Assembly (NCBI GenBank): GCA_020249925.1 | Contig: JADCER010000005.1 | Location: 589,520 to 653,519 of the forward strand | Direction: 5' to 3' | From: Roseomonas sp. | GTDB taxonomy: Bacteria; Pseudomonadota; Alphaproteobacteria; Acetobacterales; Acetobacteraceae | DNA length: 64,000 nt | Shown: piece after piece, positions 1 through 8,524 of the stretch | Position numbering within the stretch: position 1 is the stretch's first letter | How the letters are laid out: each line of letters begins with the position of its first letter | Position numbers and translations under genes: made by a program | The notes under the pieces: model-generated | What the model was told of the DNA's origin: nothing | The model's input: the letters and a program-made list of their open reading frames with translations, nothing else | Database searches by the model: none

Positions 1-1
1 T

Positions 2-694
2 GATCCGGGCGATCCGGGCTCAGCGCGCGAAGCCGTGCCTGATTACAGCGCTGATTTGCGCAAGGGTGTGGCGGGGCTGACGATTGGCCGCGCACGCGCC
101 TATGACATTGAAGCGGGCGTTGATGCGGAAGTCATGGCGGCGGTGGACGCGGCGGCGGAGCAATGGCGCGCGCTGGGGGCCACGATTGTTGACGTTGCGC
201 TGCCGAGCAAGCGGCGCATGGATGCCTGCATTCAGACCATTCTGATCGCGGAAGGTTTCGCCATTCATGGTGAGTGGCTGCGCACCCGCCCGCAGGATTA
301 TGGCCGTGTTACGCGCGAACGCCTGATGATGGGCGCTTTCGTCACCGGCAGTGAATATGTCCAGGCGCAGCGGCTGCGCAGGATCATCACGGCTGAGGTG
401 GATGCGGTGCTGGCCGGCTGTGACGCGATTCTATGCGCCGGCAACCCGACAGCGGCGCCGCGCCTTGCGGATGTGGATGAAGGGCCCTTCCGCAAATCCC
501 ACCCCATCACCGGCCCCTTCAACGCCACGGGCCATCCGGCACTGGCGCTGCCTTGCGGCTTTGGCGCGTCTGGCCTGCCCTTGGGGCTGCAATTGATCGG
601 GCGGAGTTACGGGGAAGCCATGCTGTTCAGAATCGCGCAGGCTTATGAACAGGCGGCGGGGTGGATGGCGCGGCGTCCTGAATTGGGGGGATGA
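2..694 (+). CDS. Amidase (amidase signature family), C-terminal part
   Basis: This is the 3' end of a gene entering from the left edge; the reading frame is open from base 2 and the true start lies outside the window. The roughly 230 visible residues match the C-terminal half of amidase-signature enzymes (GatA/AtzF/aryl-acylamidase type): a GPFNATGHPALALPCGF segment followed by GLPLGLQLIGRSYGE, which is the usual end of the fold. The catalytic Ser-cisSer-Lys triad would lie upstream, so activity and substrate cannot be judged. The stop overlaps the next gene's start by ATGA, so the two are probably co-transcribed. It is more likely a catabolic amidase than GatA, because the neighbours are a transporter and an amidohydrolase. 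Confidence 0.85.
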   Translation, partial: DPGDPGSAREAVPDYSADLRKGVAGLTIGRARAYDIEAGVDAEVMAAVDAAAEQWRALGATIVDVALPSKRRMDACIQTILIAEGFAIHGEWLRTRPQDYGRVTRERLMMGAFVTGSEYVQAQRLRRIITAEVDAVLAGCDAILCAGNPTAAPRLADVDEGPFRKSHPITGPFNATGHPALALPCGFGASGLPLGLQLIGRSYGEAMLFRIAQAYEQAAGWMARRPELGG

Positions 695-1824
695 GGGGCG
701 CCACGCTCACCGCGCTTTCCGGCACGGCGGCAACCTGCACCGGGATTGGCCTTGCGCGCTTTGCCTATGTGCCGCTGTTTCCGGCGATGGTCGCGGCCGG
801 CTGGGTGGATGGCGCGGAAGCGGGCCTGCTCGGTGCGCTGAACCTCACGGGGTATCTGATTGGTGTCGGCGGTGTGCGCGCATTGGCGCGGCGTGTTTCC
901 GTGCCGCGTGCGCTGGATATGGGCATGGCTTTCGCGGTGCTCGCTTTCGCGGCCTGCGCCTGGCATGGCGGGCTGGCCTGGCTCGGGTTTTGGCGCTGCC
1001 TCGCGGGGATTTCGGGCGGCATGTTGATGGGCCTCGCGGGGCCTTCCGTGCAGGCGGTCACACCACCGGAACGGCGCGGGCGCGCAGGGGGCTTGGTTCT
1101 GTTTGGTGTTGGTGGTGGCATCGTGCTCGGGGCGCTGCTCGTGCCGCTCTTGCTGCAAGGCGGCGTCGCCGCAGCCTGGCTTGGGCTTGCTGGCGTTACG
1201 CTTGTCTTGTGGCTGGTGATGCGCCGCTACTGGCCGCGCCCACCAGCGGCGGAAACCGCGCCGGAAGGCCATGCCCCGCCCGCGCTTGGCATCATCATCG
1301 CCTATGCGCTGTCTGGCGCGGGGCTGGTGCCGCCGATGCTCTATTTATCGGACCTCGCGGCGCGCGGTCGCGGGCTTGGGGTGGAACTTGGTGCCGGCAT
1401 GTGGGTGCTGTTTGGCCTTGGCTGCATCGCCGGTGCCCTGGTGGGGGGGCGCGCAGTGGATCGCTGGGGCGGGCGATTGGCCATTCTGATCTGGATGGTG
1501 ATCCAGAGCATCGCGCTGTCTTTGGCTTTGCCTCAGGCGCTTTGGGTGCTGGTGCCGCTTGGCCTGGTGTCCGGCTTTGCCGCGCTTGGCATTACCACGG
1601 TCGCCCTGGCCGCAGCGCGGGAGAGGGCAGGCGCCCTGGCCGGCGTGATCTGGGTGCGGGTGACGGCGGGCTTTGCCGTCGCGCAGGCCCTGGCAGGCTT
1701 TGCGCTGGCGGCTTTGTTTCGCGCGACCGACGAAAGCCACGCCGCGGTATTTGCGGCGGGGCTGGTGCTCTCACTTGCAGGTTTGGCGGTGGCCTGGGCG
1801 GATTGGCGTTGGCGCTGGAAGTGA
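691..1824 (+). CDS. MFS transporter, YbfB/YjiJ-like
   Basis: A 377-residue, very hydrophobic protein with about 10-12 predicted membrane helices. The opening stretch (GIGLARFAYVPLFPAM, about residues 15-30) is characteristic of the YbfB/YjiJ branch of the major facilitator superfamily, whose substrates are mostly unknown. Arg-rich inner loops after the helix near residue 125 and around residue 170 fit the MFS layout. The start ATG overlaps the amidase stop (ATGA), implying translational coupling, so it may export or import the amidase's substrate or product. It ends one base before the stop codon of the convergent amidohydrolase gene. Confidence 0.8.
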   Translation: MRGATLTALSGTAATCTGIGLARFAYVPLFPAMVAAGWVDGAEAGLLGALNLTGYLIGVGGVRALARRVSVPRALDMGMAFAVLAFAACAWHGGLAWLGFWRCLAGISGGMLMGLAGPSVQAVTPPERRGRAGGLVLFGVGGGIVLGALLVPLLLQGGVAAAWLGLAGVTLVLWLVMRRYWPRPPAAETAPEGHAPPALGIIIAYALSGAGLVPPMLYLSDLAARGRGLGVELGAGMWVLFGLGCIAGALVGGRAVDRWGGRLAILIWMVIQSIALSLALPQALWVLVPLGLVSGFAALGITTVALAAARERAGALAGVIWVRVTAGFAVAQALAGFALAALFRATDESHAAVFAAGLVLSLAGLAVAWADWRWRWK

Positions 1825-3279
1825 TCAGGCTCTTCCGCGCGTGACCAGACGGCCGGGCTTTTCGCCGGTGGCGCCCTTGCCGGCGACAAAGGTAGAAACG
1901 CCATTGGCCCAAACCTCCTCGATGCCGGCGCTTTCCTGCTTCGGGTTTTCGAAAGTGGCGCGGTCAATCACCGTATCGGGGTCGAATAAAACCAGATCGG
2001 CATAAGCACCTTCGCGGATCACGCCGCGATCCACCATGCCGAACACCGCAGCGGGCCGGCCGGTCATTTTATGCACGGCGGTCTCAAGGCTGAACAGGCG
2101 CAATTCGCGCGCGTAAAGCCCAAGCACGCGCGGGAAGGTGCCCCAAAGCCGCGGATGGGGATGCGCATCATGCGGAATGCCATCCGAACCAATCACCGAC
2201 ATGGGATGCGCCATGATACGGCGCACATCGGCTTCATCCATCTGGAAGGTGATCTGCCCTGCCGGCAGCAGGCGTTCGGCCGCCATGCGGATATCCGTAT
2301 TCCAACCGCGCGCGATGTCGGACAAATATTTGCCCGCCATTTCCGGATGCGGGATGGACCAGGTGATCATCACCTTCACATCATCGCGCAGCCGATCCGG
2401 CATCAGCACGGTGGACCCCGCCGGATAGGGATAGACATCGAAACAGACTTCCTGGCTTTGCGCATAGGCATCAATCAGTGCCAATGTTTGCGTCGAACGC
2501 CCGTAATTTTCCGGCATTGAGCATTTATGGTGGCTGATCCAGACCGGGCAGCCGACACGATCACCGATTTTCAGCGTTTCTTCGATGGAAGCGCAAACGC
2601 GATCCGCCTCATCACGCATATGCGTCACGTAAATGCCGCCATAGGCGCGCAGCGGCTCGGCCACCGCGATCACTTCTTCCGTGGTGGCATGCATATTCAG
2701 CGGATAATAAAGCCCGGTCGAAAAGCCTGATGCACCTTCGGCAAGGGATTGCTTTACGCGCAGCCGCATACGTTCAATCTCGGCATCATTGGCAACGCGC
2801 ATCACATCGCCATTCATCACCTCGACCCGCATGGTCTGATGGCCGACCAGCGCATAGGTATTCACTTCCGAGCCCTGCTTTTTCAGCTCATGCGCGTAAT
2901 CGCCGAAACTGTCGAAGCGCCACCAGCCATCTTCGCCAATAAGGTCAAGCGGCGGCGGCGGGCGCTTGGTGAAGCGGGCCGGCGCAAGACTGACGCCGCA
3001 ATTGCCGACAACAACCGTGGTGACCCCCTGGCTGATCTTGCAGGTCATGCAGGCAGGGCCGCAGAGCACGGCGCGGTCATCATGCGTGTGGCTATCAATG
3101 AAGCCAGGTGCCACGGCCTTGCCGCCTGCCATCACTTCGCGGTCGGCGCTCGCACCCCCCAGATCACCGACTGCGACAATGCGATCACCCGAAACACCGA
3201 TATCGCCGCGCCGGCTGGCGGCGCCGGTGCCATCAATGATCGTGGCGTCACGGATGATCATATCGCAGCGGAGAGCCAT
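1825..3279 (-). CDS. N-acyl-D-amino-acid deacylase family amidohydrolase
   Basis: A 484-residue metal-dependent amidohydrolase of the D-aminoacylase/dihydroorotase-like group. It has the N-terminal beta-sandwich start (DMIIRDATIIDGTG), the metal-binding GFIDSHTHDD near residue 60, and the TTVVVGNCGVSLAP segment typical of D-aminoacylases. IGSDGIPHDAHPHPRLWGT near residue 365 carries the late catalytic Asp region, and the C-terminus returns to the sandwich (GAYADLVLFDPDTV). Known members remove acyl groups from N-acyl-D-amino acids in the cytoplasm. The ATG is preceded by AGGAA. It lies 81 bp downstream of, and on the same strand as, the four-paralogue array, so read-through is possible. The exact substrate is not predictable. 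Confidence 0.88.
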   Translation of the reverse strand: MALRCDMIIRDATIIDGTGAASRRGDIGVSGDRIVAVGDLGGASADREVMAGGKAVAPGFIDSHTHDDRAVLCGPACMTCKISQGVTTVVVGNCGVSLAPARFTKRPPPPLDLIGEDGWWRFDSFGDYAHELKKQGSEVNTYALVGHQTMRVEVMNGDVMRVANDAEIERMRLRVKQSLAEGASGFSTGLYYPLNMHATTEEVIAVAEPLRAYGGIYVTHMRDEADRVCASIEETLKIGDRVGCPVWISHHKCSMPENYGRSTQTLALIDAYAQSQEVCFDVYPYPAGSTVLMPDRLRDDVKVMITWSIPHPEMAGKYLSDIARGWNTDIRMAAERLLPAGQITFQMDEADVRRIMAHPMSVIGSDGIPHDAHPHPRLWGTFPRVLGLYARELRLFSLETAVHKMTGRPAAVFGMVDRGVIREGAYADLVLFDPDTVIDRATFENPKQESAGIEEVWANGVSTFVAGKGATGEKPGRLVTRGRA

Positions 3280-3360
3280 GGCGCATTCCTGGTATGGTGT
3301 GTTGCAAGAAAGGGGATCATGACCCAGAGCCGGGAGTGAGGGAACCCCCGAGCCAGCGGC

Positions 3361-5826
3361 TCAGCCCATGGCGCCTTTTTTGCGCGTGTCAGCTTTGGCC
3401 GCCGGCGCCGCCAGGACCATTGCTTTTTCGGCGCCAAGCAGGATTTCAGCCAATCTGAACACATCCTGGCGTTGCAGCCCCCCGCCATCCAGCGCATCAA
3501 TACTGGCCTTCAGCTTCTGCAAATAGGCCAGCTGAAGCCTGTCGAGGGCCTCAGAAGCCCCGGCGCGGCGCCCTGCATCTTCCAGGCGCCGCAGCGCCCG
3601 GGCGATGTATTCCGTATTCAGAACCACGGCCGCCCGACGCTTGCCATTGGGGTCTTGCAGCGCCGGCAGGAATTGGCGGTCATAAATTTTCTGGGTGGTT
3701 TCAAGGATCAAATTGGCAAGGCTGCCGAGCATGGCCCGAATGGCCGCGCGGCGGTCCTTGATGTAGCCGGCGGGCGCGTTTTCCAATTCCTTCAGAAGCG
3801 TCACATATTCTTCGGCAAGATGCGCGGCGCGCACCGCATCTTCGGCAGGCAGGCCCGCCAACGGCGCCCGTTCCAGCTCAGTCAGCTTGTCATCAGCGAC
3901 GCTGCCGGCAAGGGGTGAGAGCTTCGCCGCGGTCGCCAGCACCGACCCCGGGCTTTGCGCGCGATGCAAAAGGCTGGTCAGGACCATGCCGAAAACGGCC
4001 GGGCCTTCCTGCGCAGGCTCCTTCAGCGCGCCAATCACCAATTCGGGTGATGGGCCGGAAAAAGCCGCAAGCTTCGCTTCCCAGATCGGTTCCGCATGGC
4101 GCCAAATGGCGGCGGCGACAGCAAGCAGTTCCTGGCATTGGGCTGCATTGAGACCAGCATTCGGGATGCCATTCGGCAGGGCCAAGGTCGGTGCAAGGCG
4201 CGCGGCTTCGGCCCAAAGGGCTCTTCCCGCGGCATCAACCTGCAAGACATCAAAGAAATTGCGACCGCCAAGATTGGCTGAAATCTGTTGGGCTTCACTG
4301 CCCATGGCTTCGCGGATCGCATCCGCAATGGGCTGCAATGCGGGGCGCGGAAACTTGGCACTATTGCCGCCCCATTCCTGCAACGGCACCACGGCGCCAT
4401 CGAAGGGCATGAAAAGGATGCGCGCGAAGGTAATGGGCCGTGGTGGCCGCAATAGCTTCAGCCTGGGGCGCGCCGCTTCGATAATGGGGTCAAGCACGGC
4501 ACGCGAAGGTACGGCTTCAAGAACGGCAACAACCTGTTGCAAGACAGCGTCAGACGCAAGGGAAGTTCTTTTGGAAATGCGCGAAAGCGCGTCCGCACCA
4601 TCATTGCCGTCATGCCCAGCCTGGGTGAGGGAGCGTGTGGATTGCACCAGATAGGCTTCACGCAGCTTCTTCGCTTCAGCGGCAAGGCTTGTGCCATGTG
4701 TCCCGGTCAGAAGTGTTTCATTGCGGGCGATGAATTCCATCGGGCGGAAACGCCGCCAGTCTACGCCCTTGATGCTGGTTGCCCTTTCCTTGCGGTCTTT
4801 GCTGGCGCCTTCGGGAAAGCCGCTCCAGCCTTCGACCTCTTTCGGGAGATACGGCACCAAATGGCTCATTTCCCAGAATGATGCTTCCCTGTCGGATGGC
4901 GCGGATTGGCGCCACAAGGCAATGATGATGTCCCAGCCATCCAGCAACCATAATGGGCGGGACGCGCGGCGCAGCACCGATGCCTGATCGCGCTGCCAGG
5001 CACGCAGCAGAATTGTTGTGTCTTCCGATACCCGATCAAGTTCGTTGATGGCAGCGCGCGCGCAACCGAAGGTGAGGCTTGCCTTGCGCAACAGGAACTC
5101 CGCCCGCATCCCGCGTGCATTGTCGCGCCGCGGCGTGAGCCATTGATCAATTTCCTTGATGAAGGATTCCAATTCGGCCAGGGCTGTTCTGGCATAGCCA
5201 GTGACGGCATCATTGCGTTTGCCAAGCGGCCTAAAAAGGGCGGCCAGGGCTTCGATGGCGGCTTCCACCGCTTCGGTGGTCATGGAATAGCGCTTGGCGA
5301 TGCGCGCCACGGCCTTGCCGATGCGCGGGCGCAGATAGATCAGGCTTTCTTGCTCTGGCGGCACTTTGGCCTCAGCCGGCAATTCGGTGCGGCGAATCAG
5401 ATCGGTCAGCAGCAGAAAGAACATGCGGCGTGATGCGGTGGAATCCGTGGCCTTCTGGTCCTCGGCCCAAGCCATGGCCGCCCGCCCGCGCCAACCCTCG
5501 GCGGCAGTGTTGATCACCGCTTCACGCAGCTTTTCCGGTGAAAATTGAGGGATGGCCTTAAGCTTCTGCCATAACACGCGGTCATGCGCTGTAAGACCTG
5601 GTGTTTGGAGCAACTGTGTCCCTGAAAGGCTAATTTGGCCCGGCTGCCCGGAAAAATTAGGCAGCGTTAATTCTTCCTCGGCACCTGGTCGGGCGCGGCT
5701 GAGCAAGGCGCCGAATAATTGCGGCGTCGTGAAGGGCACAACGGCGCCCCTTTCCGCAAAGCCAGCGGGGTCAGGTTCGTTTCGCCGACCGGCGACTGTG
5801 TCTATGGGGTCGCGGCTCTCTGACAT
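3361..5826 (-). CDS. Unknown protein, tandem paralogue 1 of 4 (distal copy)
   Basis: An 821-residue protein of a family I do not recognise, the last of four tandem paralogues in transcription order. Features shared with the others: VPFTTP near residue 30; an LLDGW segment followed by WEMSHLVPYLPKEV near 290-330; DWRRFRP then IARNE near 360-370; a polar linker; ARPRLKLLRPPRP and an LLFLPLDG-type FMPFDGA segment in the second half; IWRHAEPIW near 590; RRLEDAGRR; and the C-terminal LAEILLGAE. This copy is the most divergent: the PNPSGG motif reads PNFSG and the ILPW motif is lost. No signal peptide or membrane helix is evident, and the composition suggests a largely helical cytosolic protein. 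An AAAGG lies just upstream of the ATG. Function unknown. Confidence 0.8.
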   Translation of the reverse strand: MSESRDPIDTVAGRRNEPDPAGFAERGAVVPFTTPQLFGALLSRARPGAEEELTLPNFSGQPGQISLSGTQLLQTPGLTAHDRVLWQKLKAIPQFSPEKLREAVINTAAEGWRGRAAMAWAEDQKATDSTASRRMFFLLLTDLIRRTELPAEAKVPPEQESLIYLRPRIGKAVARIAKRYSMTTEAVEAAIEALAALFRPLGKRNDAVTGYARTALAELESFIKEIDQWLTPRRDNARGMRAEFLLRKASLTFGCARAAINELDRVSEDTTILLRAWQRDQASVLRRASRPLWLLDGWDIIIALWRQSAPSDREASFWEMSHLVPYLPKEVEGWSGFPEGASKDRKERATSIKGVDWRRFRPMEFIARNETLLTGTHGTSLAAEAKKLREAYLVQSTRSLTQAGHDGNDGADALSRISKRTSLASDAVLQQVVAVLEAVPSRAVLDPIIEAARPRLKLLRPPRPITFARILFMPFDGAVVPLQEWGGNSAKFPRPALQPIADAIREAMGSEAQQISANLGGRNFFDVLQVDAAGRALWAEAARLAPTLALPNGIPNAGLNAAQCQELLAVAAAIWRHAEPIWEAKLAAFSGPSPELVIGALKEPAQEGPAVFGMVLTSLLHRAQSPGSVLATAAKLSPLAGSVADDKLTELERAPLAGLPAEDAVRAAHLAEEYVTLLKELENAPAGYIKDRRAAIRAMLGSLANLILETTQKIYDRQFLPALQDPNGKRRAAVVLNTEYIARALRRLEDAGRRAGASEALDRLQLAYLQKLKASIDALDGGGLQRQDVFRLAEILLGAEKAMVLAAPAAKADTRKKGAMG

Positions 5827-5941
5827 TGCCTTTGATCACGGGAAAACCGATAAGAACCAAGCAGGCTTATCACACCAATTGAATCTAGGCGATATGGGCC
5901 CCCCGGACCAAGCGCTGTTGCAGGGCAGGGGGCCGCACCCG

Positions 5942-5950
5942 CCCCCCCCC
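5942..5950. repeat. Nine-C homopolymer run
   Basis: A run of nine C on the plus strand, so nine G in the transcript, lies three bases beyond the stop codon of the 5954-8416 gene, in the 127-bp gap between two paralogues. It is preceded by further G/C runs. It could slip during replication or sequencing, or form a G-rich mRNA structure; neither can be judged from one sequence. Confidence 0.6.
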
Positions 5951-5953
5951 GGA

Positions 5954-8416
5954 TCAGCCAAGAAAGCCGAGCGCCGCTTCCGGCCCAAGCAGGATTTCTG
6001 CGAGTCGCGCCAAATCGAGCTTGGTCATGCCGCCCGGTTCAAGGGCTTGCCTTGCCGTTTCAAGTGCTGCCGCAACGCGTCTGCCGGCGCCATCATAGCC
6101 GTGGTCAGGACCGTAGCGGCGTCCAATATTTTCGATGCGACGCAGGGCACGTGCCTGGGCCTCCATGGCGAGGATGATTTCCGGCGTGGCTGAGACGCAG
6201 AAGGCCGGCAATTGACGGAGGATGTGGTTCTCCAGCCCTTCTTCATAGGCAAGGCGGCAGGTGACCTCGGCTTCCTGGCGCAATTGCACCAAACGTGCCC
6301 CCCGGCGTGGATTGCGTGTGGCGGGCGCGTTTTCCAGATCCTGGAAGGCTCTGCCGAAGGATTCGGCAAAGGCGGCGGCGGTGAGGAGGTCCTCGCTCGG
6401 CAATTGAACCCGCGCCCTTTCCAGCCAATCATCCACCGCGGCATCGGCGATGATGCCCGTTTTGTCCGATAATCTGGCCGCTTCCCTGGCGACCTGGCCC
6501 GGGCTTGTTGCCTTTTGCATCAAGGTTGCCAGCGCCATGCCGAAGGCGGGCGAATTCTCGCCAGCCATGGGGGAAAGCGCGGCGCGCACCGCTTCATCCG
6601 GTGGTCCCCAGCCGGCAAGCTGGATGGCCGCCCAAAGCGGGCCCGCATGCTGCCAAATACCGGCAGCAAGCTGGACTAAAGGCGGAAAGTCATCTCCGCG
6701 CAGGCCCGTGCGTTCCCAGCGCGGCCCGGGCCTGAGGTCTGGCGCAAGGCGAGCGGCTGCCCCCCAAAGAATTTGGCCGGCACGATCAACCGCAGCGGTA
6801 TCATGAAAGAATTTTCCATTGAAGGAAGCTTCAAGCCGTTCAGCTCCTGCGCCCATGGCCAGGCGCACGGCCTCGGCTATCGCGGGCAATGCGCTGCGCG
6901 GCAGCCTGGCATCTCCCTTTTGCCACTCCCGATTATCGGAAATGGCCCCATCGAGGGGCAGAAACAGCAGGCGGGTGAATTGCAGGCTGCGCGATGGCCT
7001 GATCTGCCTAAGCCTGGGGCGCGCTGCATCCAGCAAGCGGTCAGCTTCGGAACGATCGGGCAGACGGTCCAGAATTTCGATGACCTGCGCCAGGGCCATA
7101 TCCGATGCCGATGCCAAGGCATGTATCAGGTGACGTGTTTCGGCGAATTGGTTCTTCGCCCGCCCCGTATCCTTTCCAGCACTGACAGTCACCTTGGCCG
7201 CCCCCGGCTTGATACCATTTGGCGTATTGTTGTTTGCGGGGCGTGAGACGCTGGCCTTTTTGATGATGATGGGCTTGCCGCGCGACTGGCCGGTGCTGAA
7301 ACTCAAATTTTCATTGCGCGCGATCATGTCTATCACGCGCCCACTGCGCCAATCCTCAAATTGACGGACGATGCGGAGCTTGCGCCTTTCCTGCGCCATG
7401 TCAGGCGCAAAGCCAAGCCATCCAACGATTTCCTTGGGCAGGATGGGCGCGAGCATGGCCATTTCCATCACCGCAGCGCTCCGGTCTGAAGCGTTGGCTG
7501 CATTCCAGATGCCGTGAATCACCGCCCACCCGTCCAGCAGCCAATCAAGCCGTGACAATTCCTGGAGAATATCCTGCCTATCCCGCTGCCAAGCCTCAAT
7601 GGCGGCGTAGGTATCGCCAATCAGCGCGTCAAATTGCTCCGCCGCCTTCAGCGATCCTTCAAGGGTAAGCTGAAGCGACTGCTGAACCAAGGCGGCTGCA
7701 CCGGATTCCAGATGCGCCGGCAGGTCGCCCCGCCACATTTCAAGTGAGGCCGCAAGGGATTGAAGTTCCGCAATCATCCGGCGTGAGGGTGCCAGATCAT
7801 TGTCCTGAGGCATGCCAAAGCCGTTGAAAGCCCTTGCCAATTCCTCAAGCGCTGCGGCCACGGCCTCGGTCGTCATGCGGAGCCGTTGTGCGCAGGCCAT
7901 CACTGCGCGTTGGCCGCGCATGGCGACTTGGCGTGGATCATCCATTTCCGGCGCAGGGCGACCGGGGTTCGGCCCTTCCATCTGTTTGATAAGGCCAAGC
8001 AATAATCCGAAATTGATGCGCTTGGCACGGTCTTCGCGGCCTTGGCGGGCCTGATTGACAGCCATCATGGCCGCGCGCCCCGCATGGCCTTCAAGTGCCG
8101 CGGTTTCGGCTGCTTCCCGAACGATTGCCGGTGTCAGAATGGCCTCATCACGCAGCAAATGCCAAAGCCTGCGATCATGCAGGGTTGGGGTGCAGATTTC
8201 GGGGATGGCGCCCCATGGCAGAATATAGACCCCTTCTCCACCCGAGGGATTGGGGATCAATACCTCAAGGCCTTCCCGCTCTCGTTGAGGCCTGGCGCGG
8301 GCACCGAGCAAAATGGGTGTTGTGAAGGGCACATTCACACCACGCTCGGTGAAGGTCGCCGGCTCATATTGATTCGGGCTTAGACGTTGAAAGTCATATG
8401 CGGGGTTGGTCGACAC
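5954..8416 (-). CDS. Unknown protein, tandem paralogue 2 of 4
   Basis: An 820-residue member of the unrecognised tandem family and a good reference copy. Motifs in order: VPFTTP (29-34), PNPSGG (55-60), ILPW (65-68), DRRLW (81-85), EGHAGRAAM (109-117), LLDGW (293-297), EMAMLAPILPKEI (318-330), DWRSGR (355-360), ARNE (366-369), a basic Asn/Lys/Gly-rich linker (about 372-427), RPRLRQIRPSRS (466-477), LLFLPLDGA (483-491), LAAGIWQHAGPLW (583-595), RRIENIGRRYGP (759-770) and DLARLAEILLGPE (801-813). No transmembrane or export signal is seen. The best start is GTG at 8416, because the nearby ATG upstream is in another frame; the ribosome-binding site is weak. Function unknown. Confidence 0.8.
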   Translation of the reverse strand: MSTNPAYDFQRLSPNQYEPATFTERGVNVPFTTPILLGARARPQREREGLEVLIPNPSGGEGVYILPWGAIPEICTPTLHDRRLWHLLRDEAILTPAIVREAAETAALEGHAGRAAMMAVNQARQGREDRAKRINFGLLLGLIKQMEGPNPGRPAPEMDDPRQVAMRGQRAVMACAQRLRMTTEAVAAALEELARAFNGFGMPQDNDLAPSRRMIAELQSLAASLEMWRGDLPAHLESGAAALVQQSLQLTLEGSLKAAEQFDALIGDTYAAIEAWQRDRQDILQELSRLDWLLDGWAVIHGIWNAANASDRSAAVMEMAMLAPILPKEIVGWLGFAPDMAQERRKLRIVRQFEDWRSGRVIDMIARNENLSFSTGQSRGKPIIIKKASVSRPANNNTPNGIKPGAAKVTVSAGKDTGRAKNQFAETRHLIHALASASDMALAQVIEILDRLPDRSEADRLLDAARPRLRQIRPSRSLQFTRLLFLPLDGAISDNREWQKGDARLPRSALPAIAEAVRLAMGAGAERLEASFNGKFFHDTAAVDRAGQILWGAAARLAPDLRPGPRWERTGLRGDDFPPLVQLAAGIWQHAGPLWAAIQLAGWGPPDEAVRAALSPMAGENSPAFGMALATLMQKATSPGQVAREAARLSDKTGIIADAAVDDWLERARVQLPSEDLLTAAAFAESFGRAFQDLENAPATRNPRRGARLVQLRQEAEVTCRLAYEEGLENHILRQLPAFCVSATPEIILAMEAQARALRRIENIGRRYGPDHGYDGAGRRVAAALETARQALEPGGMTKLDLARLAEILLGPEAALGFLG

Positions 8417-8524
8417 ACCCGGATTTTTTGCATGAAATGCTTAAGAAATACGCAACGGGGGCGTGATGAGTGGCTGATCGGAGGTGATGGATAAGACGAA
8501 ACGTCAAAGCCAAAACATTTACAT

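Noticed and set aside
3280..3360. Possible small gene between the deacylase and the paralogue array
   Set aside because: No frame with a start, ribosome-binding site and plausible length; nothing seen apart from a short GAGCC/GGCTC repeat.
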